Notes: generated from the letters alone by a model not told the origin. A DNA stretch of 64,000 nucleotides from Taeniopygia guttata (GCF_048771995.1 NC_133024.1:61028501-61092500), one strand, 5' to 3'. Positions 1 to 14,600 are shown, numbered from the stretch's first letter. Numbers and translations are program-made.

Positions 1-955
1 GCTGTTCACAACGATGGGCAGAAGCACATGGGGGTAAAGTCACTCTGCTGAGATTTGGGAGTTGTATTCCTTAGTCTTATGGCTGGCTATCCAATAAAAC
101 AAGTGACAAAACAAGGAGTCCTCTCCTCCAGCTTTGCTCCCCATAACTGGAGTTTCCAGAATTAAACAAAGCACAAGATCTTATTAAAGAAGCTTTTATC
201 ACAGCTGGGCATTTCTGTCCTGGCCTCCTCTTTCTATCAGCTCTCTGCTCTCTAGGCTTTTTCTTGAAAATTTTCTGTTCAGTATAGGTACTAATTTGGT
301 TTAGAGGCCCTATTGATATAACTTATTTTCAGTATTTGGAAATATATTTCAGTTTTTTGGAACTTGTTTTTTTCCATGCATCTAGTCCTCTGTCAAGGTT
401 GTTTGAAATTTCACAAAAAGTTCAAAAGTTACCATGCAAAGAAAATTAGGATGAGAAATAGACAGTGTGACCACATAAGCTTCATTCTCTCAAGAAACCA
501 GTCTAAAAATAACTGAAAAACTAAGATGAATGACAATTGAAAAACAAATGCAACACAGGCTCACCAAAGGTAGCTCATACTACAATCCCTTATAAATATA
601 TTTTAAACATAGAAAACAGAGTAGAATCCATGTATCTAACATGGAAATGCACTGATTTGAACATAGTATCAAAAAACTAGTTGAAGAAGAAAATTATCAT
701 ATCATCTGACTGAGAAGGCAAGAGCAATCTGTGGATGGGATATTTAGAGAGGTATAGGAATTAAGAGCCTATCCAAAAATTGTGGTGACTGAAATCAGAA
801 AGATATTATCAACACATAACAAGACTGGAATATCATTACCTGGGAAACTGGATGGAGTAAAGAACAAAGGTAATTAAAAAAAAAAAGGGATTAAAAAGGG
901 GATAAAAGTTAAGAGTAGAAAATATTGGATAATACTGAACAGTAGACGAGACACA

Positions 956-1102
956 GCTTGTAGGTGTTCCAGATCCCCAGAAACATTCAATATCAGATTG
1001 GACAGGACTCTGAGCAACCTGATCTAGTTGAAGACATCCCTGATAGAGGGAACTGGACTAGATGACCTTTTAAGGTTCCTTCCAACCCAAACCATTCTAT
1101 GG
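956..1102 (+). mobile_element. CR1 non-LTR retrotransposon, truncated 3' end
   Basis: The 3' tail typical of avian CR1: AGGTGTTCCAGA, then a diverged CTGGACTAGATGACCTTTTA, then GGTTCCTTCCAACCCAAACC and ATTCTATGGAT as the short terminal repeat. Only the last 150 bases remain, with no coding part. Orientation is plus. Confidence 0.8.
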
Positions 1103-4100
1103 ATATTTGCTTCAAGCTGAGGACTTACCATGAGAAATTATGAAAGCAAGCAGCTGGTGAAATATACAAACACACAAGTATTTTACAGATGTGAGAAAGA
1201 CAGATGCAAATCTGTGATGAATCACAAAAATAATGGTCAGTAGAAATCCAAAGGTATTTATGCCTTTGTACTCAGTGTTGATAGACCTTCATACAGAACA
1301 CTGTACACAACCCTGAACACCCAGAGTCAACTAGAATCAAGAGGTTAGAGCAGGTGGAGAGAAGCACACTGGATGGCCAGAAAAATGGGAAGACCAGCAT
1401 ATCTTGGAGGCTAAAAGTGCCCACCTTCACAAATTAAAATAAAAATACAGGAAAGCTGAAATAACAGCTATTTTAGCTTAAATAACAATAACACTTTATT
1501 TATGAATAATCAAGTGGCTGAAAACTGCTGATGTATAAACTTCAGCTGGAAATGTAAAGGTTTCCACCCATTGGAGCTTTGAGGTTTTGAAATGACCTAA
1601 TCTACCAGGCACACTACAGAGCATCTGTTCATAAATTTTTGACACTGCTGTCTGGCAGCAAGGGACAGGACTGAATGAGCCCCTTTCTTTCCCACTTTCT
1701 AGGAAAATTTTTTCCATCTAATGGTTATTCAACATATGTTTTCATAACATCAAAAATGGATTGTGGACACTCCTGAATTCATAATGGAGAACCAGCCAAC
1801 TTGTGAAACATTTTGTTTTGATGATGTTATTTCACTGGTGCTCTAGAGAGGAGCTTATGAGACCAAGGAAAGAAACAGCTGTATCTTACCAGACCAACTC
1901 TCCCAATCTCAGTGATTGTCTCTCCCAGTAATGAGGAAAATACCTCGGCAGTGCTGTGGGAGGAAATGAAGTTTCCTAAGCCTGCTGTTTCCATCAGCGT
2001 GAACATGACATTTCAGACACCAGAGTTGGAGTGTCCAGCACACTTTAGAAACCCTAATTTTACAAAAATACTTTAATGGAATATCATTCCATCTTTGGAA
2101 GGAAAAAATGGCACTGATTTTATATTAGATAAGCCATAGAAACACCAAAAGAAAACAATAATGAACCACTTTCTAAATGTCAGCCTGTTGCTGTTCAAGT
2201 CAGGAAAAAAACCCACACAGACTAAAGCAGTGAATTGAATCTAGAGCTGGATGTGGTTTACATGACTTTTAGGTTATTCAGTAGCGTGTCAAAGTTAACA
2301 TCCCCTCATATTCAAGGCATAGAGTCTCTCACTCTGTCTCCAACTCTACCCACATTTAACCAAGATGGAAAACACAACTGCATAAAACCTATCTACCTAC
2401 TTTTATTCTGTCTCCTCTGCAAAGGGAGAAGCTGAAACACAGAGATGACAAGACTTACCCAAGGCCACATAAAAAAAACAGTGGCTGTGTCAGGAATGCA
2501 ACCTAGATCATGTGACAACAAAGCCGACACCTTATCAGGCTTCAAAATATCTCTTCTGCCAGTTTATCTGTTCATAAAGAGAATGTACTTTAAAAATTTA
2601 GCACAGCTATAAAGTACAGAAAGAGATCTAGTTCTGATTGTAGGCACTCTCCACAATTTCTCTGCTTTTAAATCATACTTCCTCAAAATATTATAGTGCA
2701 ACTGAACTTGTAAGCACAATGAAAGAAAAATGCACACAGCAACACCACTCTGCTCAGCAGCCCATCCCACTACGGAGTGACTCAGTGAAGCAGCTCCATA
2801 ACAAAGGCTTCTTCCTGCCCACAAAAGCAAGAATGGAAGAGAGCACATGAACCCATCCATGCACTCTGTGCAGATGCTCCTCTGGACAAAAAATTTGGTC
2901 TTCAAAAATAAATGAGAAAAAAAAATTTCCTTCCCAAGGAGTATCAGACATTTCTCTTGCCTTAGCTCCCAACCTTCATCAAGTTATTGAACAGAATCAA
3001 AACACTTCAATAACTCATATCGTGTGAGAGTTTCTGGAATAGAAAAAAGACCTCCATCTCCCATTCACTGCAGTGTGCCTATGACCCACACAGGTCCTGG
3101 TCCCAAGTTAGCACACTTTCCTCATAATTTTGTCTAATTCAGTCTCCACATAATTGAAGAGGTCCTCATTTTTCCCTCCTGCCATATTTGGGAAAGCTGT
3201 TGCAATGACAGAGCAGTGTACCAAGAGATGGAAGGCCCCATCTGTGGTGAGCACCCCGAGAAGCCTAGTTTGTCCTTTCGCCCTCCCCAGTGCAGTCCCT
3301 TCACACATCCCATGTTTCACTTGATACACAGAGGAATTAAGGCTATGGAACAAGCAACTACTCTGCAAATTCTCAATGAGTTGCAGATTTTGGAAGGTGC
3401 ACTGCAAATGAAACTAAAGATTAACAGAAGATGGGACAGATTTATGGTTAGGGTAAATGAATGCCATCTCTGCTTGGCAACCAGATTTTTTCCAAAAAGT
3501 CAAGAATTTACTCATCATAAGCTTTGATGTTGCCTACCCGTTGCATTACCTGAAATGAAGATGGGTATTAGCTGAAACTTCACCTGAAAACATAAAACAT
3601 CACAGTAATGCCTACCATCACCACAAATGTCATTTTTTCAGCAGATGACAAGCATCCTGAAGATCAGACATGGAAAAGAAGTGGGCAGTTCTGCCTTTAA
3701 TCTGATCACCTCTACAGAATGAGAATAATAATATCACACAGTTGTTCAATAATGTTATGAAACTGAAGTCATTCAAGTGCTGTGGTGTAGTTCTATGGAA
3801 GCACCTAAACAATTAACTCTTCTTAACTGAGTGCTTGAATGCCACTTTAGTAAAAAACAAGGAAAAAACCCTACACGTATAGTCTTTCAGCAAACAGAGG
3901 GGATAAAATGAAACACCAAAAAGCAATCTGGTCACTGAGGCAATCTATTTTGATAGATGCTTTGTTCTATGATGGTGATACCCTGCTCCACATGTATTCA
4001 CATCCCTACACCCTCTGTGGGAGCCTTCAGCTGTTGAGGGGCCACATGGAGAGCCAGGTCAGGGAAGTGACCCAGGTTAACAAGAAATAGCCTGCTGGGG

Positions 4101-4306
4101 AAAAAAGGTCACAGAGGTCTCCAGTCCACTTCTGCCCAGATACAGTCTAGGACAGTACCAGCACAAGAAGAAAAGAAGGGGATGGAAGGAGGGTAGAGAC
4201 AGGGCTGCTGGAGCAGATGCTACAGCTCAGATATTCACCAACCATACCCAGAATGAGGCAGTGATGATCATAAACGAGGTATGTGTGGCAATACAAACAA
4301 AATACT

Positions 4307-4531
4307 GATCATAGAAGAGTTTGGGTTGGAAGGAACCATAAAGATCATCAGGGCTCCAAGCCCCCTGCCATGGGCAAAGACACCTTCCACTAGACCAGGT
4401 TGCACAGAGCCTATCCAACCTGGCCTTAAACATTTCCAGGGATGGGGCATTCACAAATTCTCTGGGCATTCTATGCCAGTCTCACCACCTTCACCATAAA
4501 ATTCCTTTTTAATACCTAATCGAAACCCATC
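4307..4531 (-). mobile_element. CR1 non-LTR retrotransposon, truncated 3' end
   Basis: Starts with ATCATAGAAGAGTTTGGGTTGGAAGGAACC read on the plus strand, the reverse of the CR1 tail, followed by CCTGCCATGGGCAAAGACACC, ACTAGACCAGGTTGCACAGAGCC and CCAACCTGGCC. Inserted in minus orientation. Coding part absent. Confidence 0.85.
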
Positions 4532-4617
4532 ATGAGTGGGGTACAGAGAACAGAATTGAAGATAAGGACATTTTGCTACCTTCTGTCCTTCTATTGGAAG
4601 TCCTGTGTTTTCACATC

Positions 4618-4659
4618 CACTATTATTATTATTATTATTAGTAGTAGTAGTAGTAGTAC
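4618..4659. repeat. TAT/TAG compound trinucleotide microsatellite
   Basis: About seven TAT/ATT units run directly into about six TAG units. It creates long but meaningless open frames of one residue type on both strands. Confidence 0.9.
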
Positions 4660-5879
4660 AAAATAGCTTTTGCACATTGCAATGCCAGGTAACATTCAGA
4701 TTCTCACCCATGCAGAAGTGGTATCCTGTGGCACCACACTCACACCAGCATCATTTATCTGTATCACAGGATCACATAGGCTGTCCCAATCATACTAATG
4801 AACTAGATAAAAGTGGTAAGTTATTACTTCATGTTCAAATAAACTAGAAATATATGAAACCAGATGTTTTACAGCCACCAAATTTGCAGAATTGAGAAGT
4901 CAAGAATATTTGGAATATCAATTTGCATTTACTACCACAGAGATCTTTAAAACCTAAAAGATTAAGAATTCAATTCCATGCCTAACTGTAGTCCATAGCA
5001 AAACTCCCACAAACTCAGTCATGCAGAAAGAGCTCTCTTAACTAATGTCTCTGAAGTACACACAATTCTAACAGAAGAGCCCTTAACAGTTTTCATTTAC
5101 TTAAGTAAAAGGAAAACCAAGTTAAATAGCCATTTCTAGTAGAAATAGTAACTGTAGAGATAATGGAAACTGGTAACATAATTTAAATAACACAGGCAGC
5201 AGCCAAGAGGGAATAGGACTTCCTCTAAATTCATTAGTGAGGAACATGGATACTATTTTTGTATTTGGTCCAATATCACTAAACTTACCTCTCTGCACAG
5301 CATTCACTTGATCAAGCTCGTGGCAAGTCCACTGTGTTATTTCAATAGCTTCGCACTGGATTAAAATAATTTTCTATAGCAGTAATTTCACTTTACTCAT
5401 AATATTAGCCTAAGAAAGATCCTTTGCTTTTAAGAAAGACCCCAACTTCCCTTAAGCTCCATTAAAGTTCTACCTGATGAAGACTTCACGAATTGCCCAT
5501 GGCACAAAATCAGCATTTCAAGCGGACGAGACCTATCGGTTGCAAAGGAGGAGCCGGGTCATTTACATACGCTGTTCCTTGTGGCAGCTCACACGCACCC
5601 TCATCTTCCCTTCATCTCCTTCCCCCTGGCTTATGCAAGTGGCCACGCTCTCATTCCTCTGCATCTCAAGAGCCAGTCCGCAGCTGCAGGCAGCCCGCGG
5701 AGAGGAGCGGGAGAAATGATATATTGCAGATATTTTATTTTTGGAAACCACACTAAATAAAGCCATTTCCAGAGATATTCCATGGACACGGAGTGCTTGG
5801 TCGCAGAGCCAGCGCCTTATGTAACAGGAGGAGCATTGTTTAGGGTTGCCTGCATTAAAGAGCCACTCCTGGTAACACA

Positions 5880-6640
5880 GTTTACAAAGCTATAAAAAGC
5901 TACCAGCCTCACTGCCGAGAACGAGCAGGCGAGCGGTTTATTACCGAGGGGCCGGTGCTAACCGGAAAAAAAGAAAGTTTCATTAAATCACTCAACTTCC
6001 CGTCACTCGGAGGACATCACCCCGGCTGACACTCACCGCGAGTGGGAAGCTGGGGGCTCCTAGGCAGCCCAGCGCAGCCCCATGGCCAGGTGCTGAAGAC
6101 AGCTCTGCCGCCTCCCTGCAGCCCGCGCCGCCGGCAGCCGCCCTCAGTGATCTTCCATCCAATTCCGCTTTATTCCCCCAAGTGGCAGAGCCCAGGGATC
6201 CCGCGGTCCGGCCTCCCGCTCTTCTCCTGCCGAGCGGCCGTCAGCCTCTGGAAAAGCGTGAGCAGAAAGGATCACTTGGACATGCACAGGCGCTCACAAG
6301 CAGCTGTAAATTTCCACTCCCCGCTGCCTGCGGCTGCACTCCCGGCTCCTCGCTGTTCCTGCTCCGGCGAGCTCTGTGCCTGGCTGCGCGCTTTTCGCCC
6401 ACTGCCCTCCCCGCTTCCCACTCCCTCACTCGTCTTGCTCACAGGCTCACACACACACCCCAAACGTCAGAGGAACGCGTGGAAAAGCAAAAGATGAAGT
6501 GATCACTCCGCCGAGAGATTTCCCCAGGGTTAAGGGAGGACATGCGACAATTTCGCATCACTTCTGTAAGTTTCCATTCCTCTCCAAAGTCTGTCGGTGC
6601 AGGGGGAGGCATCGCTGACGGGTCCTCGCACCATCACGTG
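5880..6640. promoter_or_regulatory. isolated CpG-rich island, candidate alternative promoter
   Basis: CpG-dense sequence in an otherwise AT-rich intron. On the minus strand CTCGCG|GTGAGT makes a very good donor, with the exon end at 6037, fitting a leftward non-coding first exon (an alternative CAB39L start is the simplest reading). On the plus strand there is TATAAAAAG at 5891-5899 and donors at 6258 (GTGAGC) and 6566 (GTAAGT). A CACGTG E-box lies near 6636. Direction is unresolved. No frame resembles a known protein. Confidence 0.55.
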
Positions 6641-9600
6641 GCGTAGGCTGCTGGAATTAAATTATTCACCTTGCCGTCCTGCTAGGAATGCAAATAAGGG
6701 AGCCCAACAGCGGGCTGTTGTTACAAGATAATTAAAAAAAAAAAAATCAACATGCTCACACACCACATCTTTCAGCAAAGTCCTGTCCAGAAAAGCTGCA
6801 GTTAAGATACTTCCTGCCTGGCTATATATTATTACATAAAGATCCAAATACTTTTCCACAATAATACTTGAGGGGATTAAAAAAAACCACCCACCTGCAG
6901 TATATTCTCAGCAAAATTTGAATCCTTATGAAGAAAAACATTAGCCCAAAGTATTTTTTCAAAGGCTAATGTGATGGGGAAAAATCATAAAGTATTCTGA
7001 AACAAGTACTACCAGCTATTATCAAGCATACAAATACAACACAATGTAATTAAAGGAAGTTTTAGTGCTTCATTTTTCTCTCTTGGCAACTATTGTTTGG
7101 CAAGCACCAGACATTCCCAAAGGGAATGGCAAGCGCTGTCCCCTCGGCTCTCAGCTGTTGAGAGCAAGGGAAGAAGGATGCCTTACTATAGGCACTGCAA
7201 GGTGGGATTTAAAATGTATCTTCATCTGGATCTTGGCTGAGTCCCAGCTCGGATATGTGCCCAGCACATCTTTCTGCCAAGCTGTCCAGCTTGGGGGGAA
7301 AACTTTACCTCCCATCACTTCTTCCTCAGGGCATAGCCTAGCCAAAGTCCTACATTATTAAAAATAATTTGGTATGCTACATTTGCTTGGGGAGTTGATC
7401 TCGGAGTGAGCAGCGCTACAGTTGCATCAGATCTTGATTTAAGGCTCACCTGCAGTAGCTATTCACAGCTCTACATTACAGGCAGCCAAAAGTGCATGAG
7501 AAACCTAATTTCTGAGGAATACAGATGAAACAGACACCTTTTAAAGGGCTATGAGCCTTTGCTTGCAATGCCAGCTCTGAACTGAAGCACACAGGAGTAT
7601 CCTAGATCCCCACTTTGAAGAGCCACTCGCCTGTCCCTCCTGGGCTTAGAGAGGCAGATGCCACCCCTGCCACCTTAACCTCCCTGCCTTTGCACAGGAG
7701 GCACCAAGCCAACCTTAGATCAGCAGATTTGTACTCCCAACTTATCAGTAAAGCACGTCATCATTTCTGCTCACACTTTACCTTACAGATCATCAAGATA
7801 CTGCAGCCCAGTGTTTTTGGACCACCCTGAACAGTACTGGGAACAGACATTATTTAGTGCTGCTCTCGCTGCACCAGAAAGCACTGCAACAAGTGACACC
7901 AAGTGGCAATTTCTGCTACAAACCCCTTGTGAAATATTCTTCCAGCACTGAATTAAAGGCTTCACATTAGCCACCATTGACCAGGTTTCCTCTCCAGGCC
8001 ATCTCCACAGAGAGCTCAGCAAAGGACACTGTGGGCACCAAGCTCTGAGCAGGGTGAGCCACCCACGAAGCTCAGGAGGCACACGAACCAACCTGCACAG
8101 ATGTGTTGTGGTACGAAGGACTGGGCACCTTTTTGTATGTGCCCTGCTGTCCCAGCTGGGTGGGGAGAGGGAAGGGGTGCTGGGCCTTGTGGTATCTTAC
8201 ACCCACACTGGCATTGGCCTTTTCTTTTTTATCGGATACCTCGGCCTTTGGGTAAACAGTGAAAGTCAAATGATAAACATTCTGCCCTTGGGCTACTTCT
8301 GATAGTCCTGGCTTTTCCTAAAGCAACACAACAATCCAAGTGCATCACTGCTTCCACTGTGTGTTTTTAAGAAAAAAACTTTTTTCCTCTACTTGTCCCA
8401 AGAAAAAAATTATCTTTTCTATTGTAAATTCACCATCCCTTCAACAGGTAAAACCTCAACTTTTTGTTGTACCATGGAGTCCAACAGTGGTAGGTGTTAC
8501 CCTGAAATCAAACTATAACAAAAAAAGATTTAAATATCACAACAAATGTGTTTTAGTTGCACATAAGGAGCCCCAGTGGGGATAACCTGTGTATCACTTT
8601 GCTCCATAAAATATTCACAGACCATTCTGAATATCCTGGCTCTTTGGAAGTATATGAAATTTATCTACAAAGTAACTATTCTTTGTTTTGGACTAAATAT
8701 GCCTGTTTTCCTGATTCAGAGCAATAAATTGAAATTGCACTCAATTACAGTTCAACTTTTACCATCTTCTACCTGAGAAAATATTTTAGGGCTTTAATAG
8801 GAGCCCTCTACACAGCTGGAGAGCAAGAAACCCACCTGCCTCCATCCCTGCATTGCAGCAGAAGAAAATGTGCAAAACAAGGTAGCTAAAGGGGCAGGGG
8901 AAAAAAGATTCTCTGCTATTCCAATAATCTGTTTCATCTTAAGTAGAGTTAATTCTCAGATGATAGGAAAAGGCCCTGAACCATTCAATAGGAATTAAGC
9001 CATAATTACTTGGTGCTCTTATCTGTTTGTTGGGGTTTTTTGTTGCCAAGAGGTCATTAAATATTTCCAAAATATGTTTTCTTTAATTCTTAATTTGTAG
9101 CCATCTAAAATCTAAAAATATGTAATTATAAATAGACAAAAAATATCTACAGTCTTAAAGTAAAAGGAAAAAAACCTCTCTGCACTGCTAAAGTACTTCA
9201 GCTTCCACATATTTAAATTTCATTATATTTGTTTCCTTTAAAGAGCGCAGAGTCCTCAGGCTAAGGCATGGTCAAAGTACTTTTGAGAAATGTTTGTCCT
9301 TGCTTTCATAACTTAAAATCATCCCATCTAATAAAGTCCAAAGGAAGAAAACCCCTGTAGGTTTTTCCTGCCCTTACCATTTAGTTTCTAACATGGAAAA
9401 GAGAAATTAGGGAACTTCAACAGTGAGTGAAATTGCAATAGTGCAGATGATAAACACATGGCGTATATATATTAGTTCTGCTTATTTAATTATCCATTTC
9501 CAGTCTGTCTACCTCCTCTGAGATTACTTCCAGCATTCCAAACCCCTAAGCAGCCTCTAATAATAACAACAACAACAACATCCTTCCTTGCCCCCAAATT

Positions 9601-11246
9601 GCTCAATGCCCCAGGCCATCAAAATTCAGTTCTCCACAGCAACAGGTTTAGTTGTGTAATGCTGACTATCAAGAGGAGAAGCTTTAGCATACTAAAAATA
9701 TTCCCCCACCCTCCAAAACCTGAAAATGAAATAACATCCCCCACAGGATTTCATGCTATTCTTACAAATCCCAAGATATCAACATTTTGGCAGCTTATTG
9801 GGGTGGAGAGGAACTAAAACCAAGTAATTTATATAATCTACATCATAAAGCTGTTACACTTTAACTCAAAGCATTTAGCTTTACGTCAGAACAATATAAA
9901 AAGTGCCCAACAACACTTCTAAAACCTCATAAAATAAGATGCTTTACAGTAACTTCATACTTTTGTGTTATTCTGCAAGTTCACAGAGCTCAATTTCTTC
10001 AAATGTCTTCAAGAGTAATGTGGCCACTTCAGAATAATGCTAATAAATTCTTCTTTATGGAGCAGATCCCAAATACAGACATACAACACACACACTTTCT
10101 CTCCATATAATCTCAGAGGGAGACAAGCTTGGAACAGAGCCTGTATACCAGTCCCCCAAAACAGCTACCTGCACCTAAAGGCAAATTAACATTTGGCTGC
10201 TCATACAAATAAAAAATAAGGATAAAAGAAAAGGGGTATAGTCTACAGAAGGGTAGGTGGTTTTCCCTACAGCCATGTAAAAAGCAGCAAAGCTTCTCTC
10301 CTCTCTTGGGACTAGAAAATTGATATTTCTTCAGTGAAGTGTGGAAAACAGAGAGCAGCAAGATGCAGTGGGTGACCTGTAGTTGCATTTTAGCTGAAGT
10401 GAGTGGAACGATTTAAATGGATGCTTTATATAAGCTACTCCTAAAAATGCAGACACGTCTTCAACGATTATGTTCCCTTCTTCCTCCTAGCTCCCTCTAG
10501 TGCTTTTAAGGACATACAGCCTTTTCCCTCCTGATTTATTGAATGCAAATACAGTTGCTAAGATGATGTTTGGTTTAGTTGGGGGTTTGGGGTTTTTTAA
10601 GATCTGCAATAGCTCTTATAAACTGCTCATGAAATTTTATTGGATGTGTTATTCATATGTACAATCACTCCAGAAACTAAGCACTGACACTGGCCTTTCT
10701 ACCAGAAACTTTTGTATATTAATACTTTATGTACAGGCCAGTGTATTTAAAAGCTTACTCATTTAAAGGCATCCAGCTTCATCACTAGATAAAGTCAACT
10801 AAAATTAATCCCTTTCCTTGAGCATTTCCACTCCCAAGCGAATTGTGTCTAAACAGAAGGTTACTACAGCCCAACAGCTGAAAAATATAACATATTAAAA
10901 ATTTATGTCTGCCTTAAAGTCACTTATAAAATGTTAATTGTGCACCTTATCTATTGTGTCCCAATATAAAACACAAATAAGAACCATACCTGCACTCCCA
11001 TTTTTATGAGTGGAGGAATAGTGAACTGATTACAGCATCAGGCTTTTTACCTGCAGACTCACGCAAACAGAAACCAGCCCCCAAAATCAGTGATTGCCTG
11101 AAGAGCCAAGCAGGTATTTTTAAAATAATTAAAGCTTTCACCTCTCCAAACTGCTTCTATCCCTGTTCTGTACAGTCAGTCAGCTTAGTGGCCATGTTTG
11201 TTTGTTTGTTTTGTTAAGGTCCATTCACAAAATTAAAAATGTGAAA

Positions 11247-11275
11247 TGTTGCACCTCATTTCAAGAGGTGCAACA
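11247..11275. repeat. perfect inverted repeat, 11-bp arms and 7-base loop
   Basis: TGTTGCACCTC, then seven bases, then its exact reverse complement. It could form a hairpin. No surrounding terminator or RNA-gene context, so the function is unknown. Confidence 0.8.
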
Positions 11276-11662
11276 AAAACAGCTTTGCTGAAGACCCAAA
11301 ACTGCTCATCACATGTGTGCCAATCTTTCAGTTTCTACAGCAGCACACTAAAAACCACTTTTCTTCATGGAATTGAAAAATCCTTTAAAGTGTATAAAAG
11401 CATTTCTCTGTGACCTTCCATTTTTGAAACAGTCAAACAATATTAATAGTGTTTAGTCTTCTTGAAAATACTGAATTTAGTTACTGGTCTCCATGCAACT
11501 TCACCAAACAGTTTCCTTTATATTAGGCAGCACAGAGTACTGCAGGTTAAGACATCCCCATCCACCCAGCTGACTAATGCAAAAAATCCTATAGATGTTC
11601 CCTACTGGTCCTTGCTGGTCAACGACAACAGAGCACCCCTAATCAGAACTTACAACTTCCTA

Positions 11663-11687
11663 AACTTTCAGCTTGAAGCTGAAAGTT
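11663..11687. repeat. perfect 12-bp-arm palindrome
   Basis: AACTTTCAGCTT, a single G, then the exact reverse complement. A partial further copy of GAAAGTT follows directly. It is probably a small palindromic duplication. Confidence 0.85.
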
Positions 11688-14600
11688 GAAAGTTAGTGCA
11701 TATTCACCTCAGCAATGGTGATATGTTGTGAAAATATCAGACAGCTCAACTGTCCTTTGATGCCTGTAATTTCTTGAAACACAATGTGTGACTGTTTCTG
11801 ACAAGCTGGAAGGCAGTTTGGGATTTAAGACTTTTCCTCAACTGACCACTACTACAGAAGGCTAAAGGATTTTTTATCAGATGCTTTCCAGATGTCTTGC
11901 AGACAAACAAAATTAAGTTAAATTTAAAACACAGGTAAAATGCCCCTGAGAGACATTCACTGTAACACCCAGTTTAGTATGAGGAAACTGAGGTGGCACC
12001 AAGCAAACACCCAAAGGTGTGCACTCCAAAATGTACTGTTAAAAGATATCAGGGGATAGGAATCATCATTCTGGATCAGAAAAATCTCCATTAAATCCCA
12101 TCTCTAAGAGGGGCTGACACCAAGAACAAAGTAGAAAAAGAAACATACACCATAGGAACTATTCTTTTTCTGCTTCTGGCAATCAGCACCTTTGAGGGTT
12201 CCTGAAGCATCATCTAAAATCACCATGATGAATAGTTACACACCTTTCACTTTAAAGATCCCAAAGAAGCACTATTTCCCATCTAGGGGGACTCTTAAAT
12301 CACTTCTGCAATACTCAGATACGACAGATTGCTCAAGATTGCTTCTGACTGTCAAGACTGAGCAGCCAAGACAGCCCAGAGACTGCTATTTCTTGTAGAT
12401 GAGGGACCAAACAAGACAAGCTCCAGCACTGATTTATTGCATTCCAGTTAGTTCCTTCTTCAGGGCAGCAAAGCCAGGATTTACCTGCAGAACCACTGTA
12501 TTTTTCAAGTGGTCATCCCCAGACAAGGGAACAAGTACTCCCAGAAAGTCCCATATAGAGGCATGTTGTTATACCCATGGAGAAGATGAGTTCAGACCTA
12601 GGAAGAGTCAGTTCCTATTTATGTCACACTATGTGATCTTGGAAAAGCCACTTAGTCTCCCCACTGGAAAATTTATGCATTCAAAACTATAAGGTGCTTT
12701 GACACTACAGTGATGGAACCCAAACAAACACAGCAGGCAGTACCCAGCTTACTTGTGTCCTTTTACTGCAGACTGAGATAACAGTCCTGCAGTTTGTGTG
12801 ATGGAGGTCTCCAGAACCCATGCCCACAGACACAACAAACTTCTGAGTCTCTTCTCATACACGTTAAGAATCCTACTAAAGCAGAACAATTGAAATAAAA
12901 TCAGAATAATATTAGGCTAAAAGTCTAAACTGTTACTTTTAGATGAAGAATTACAGTTTTTTCCTAGTGCCAAATAATGAAATTCAAGCATTACTATAAC
13001 TCTTGAAAAGCAGCTGTTATACTTAAGCAAGTGTTGCCCTAAATTGACTTGCCTAAAGTCATACAAAAATGTCTTCTCACACCCACATCTTCTCACATTT
13101 TGCTTTTTGTAAGTTTCGTCCAGCAAAGACATTAGTTTACATATTGGAAAAGGATAGGGAACCTTGAGAACTCATCAAGCTCAAGTTGCACAAGGAGAGA
13201 TTGTCTTCACAAGTACCCCAAAGTCATTCCTCCTGATGAACAATTAAGTATATTCATCACTTGTCAGACTGCAAACATATTTGCCCTCATGTGACAGATT
13301 GAATTTGATGAATCACAGGGTGTTTGCACTTCTCTGTCTCATAGTATTTTACCATCACTTTAATGTTATTTTCCTGTTAGATGGTGAACAGTCCCTGTTG
13401 TCACAAAGCCCTTATCTCAGATTTTAGTAACATTTTTCTGGTCCCAGGAAGGAGCCTCTAGTGCCTTCCTAAAGACTCCTGTAGTCCATTCTGGCCAAAA
13501 GTTGACTATATTGAGCAAATTAACCCATAGGGTATTCTTTGAAGTCCAATATTATTATTCCCCAGTGGGGAAAACCCATCCATCCACATTCCCACACTAC
13601 TAAAAAGCCATCTGCTGTTCCCCCCATCTGTGTTGCCCAACAACTGACATTACAAATTAATTATTATGTCAGACACGTACAACTATAAAGTGTCCAATTA
13701 AGGACTGAGTTCCTTTTGTTTTAATTAATAAACCAGGGTCATTACTTGAAGTCCTTAAATGGCAGCAGGCATGCTGCAGACTGGTATTTTTTAGCCAAGT
13801 CTGTCTTGAACAAGGACCAACATGAGCAGTGTGTTCATCTTCTGGACAATTTCTGTTTTGGAGGGAGAGCTGCTCTGGCACCTGAGTGTGCTTTGATTCA
13901 ACTCCATTTCTGTGTAGTCTCAACAGTGGAGACCCTTGACAGGCTCTGGATACCTGGAAGAAAACCACTCACCACATGGCATAAATGGCAAGCTCTAGAT
14001 GTATAGGTTGTAACAGGTCAAAGATACTCATGGAAATTCTCTTGGCAAACATCATTCCTTGAGACATCTCCTAATGAAATCTGACTGCTTCAACATCACA
14101 CAGCACACAGATCTCTACTCACAAACTTTGTCACACCCTCTGAAAATAGTTTGAGAAATTAGTTTTCTCATGCTAATGATCGCTCACATACCTGTTACCT
14201 TCCCACAGAAGCAATTGATAATTTTCTTCTCTGTGTCTGTTTTGGCAGTGTGCATTCACAAAATAACTTTATCTGCCATCAAAATCTACACCTCTGAAGG
14301 GTAAAAGACTGCTACTGTCCACTTATAAAAGTCATGTTTAGCATTGAAAATAAGTAAGGTGTACGCCACTCAAATGAAAAAAGAGTCTTAAGCTCAATCG
14401 GCCCAGACATGAGAAGTAATCTACTATCTTTGCAAAAAAAATAATATTTTTAGCTAAATGCTATCTGAGCCTGATCACCCACAAAACATGTTTTCTAATA
14501 TATTTGCATGCAGCACCTTGAATTTATGAGAGCTGTAGGCCCAATAGCAGAATTCAGACAGAAATGTCTCAAAACTGCTTCTTTCAGAACTGCAGTGCTC

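Larger units (their letters stand above)
1..5460. other. non-coding stretch, probably CAB39L 5' intron
   Basis: AT-rich sequence with only short chance frames on both strands. Apart from two CR1 pieces and a trinucleotide microsatellite, listed separately, nothing recognisable. I looked for the conserved CAB39L N-terminal coding start and did not see it. Assignment to the intron comes from vertebrate gene order only. Confidence 0.4.
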
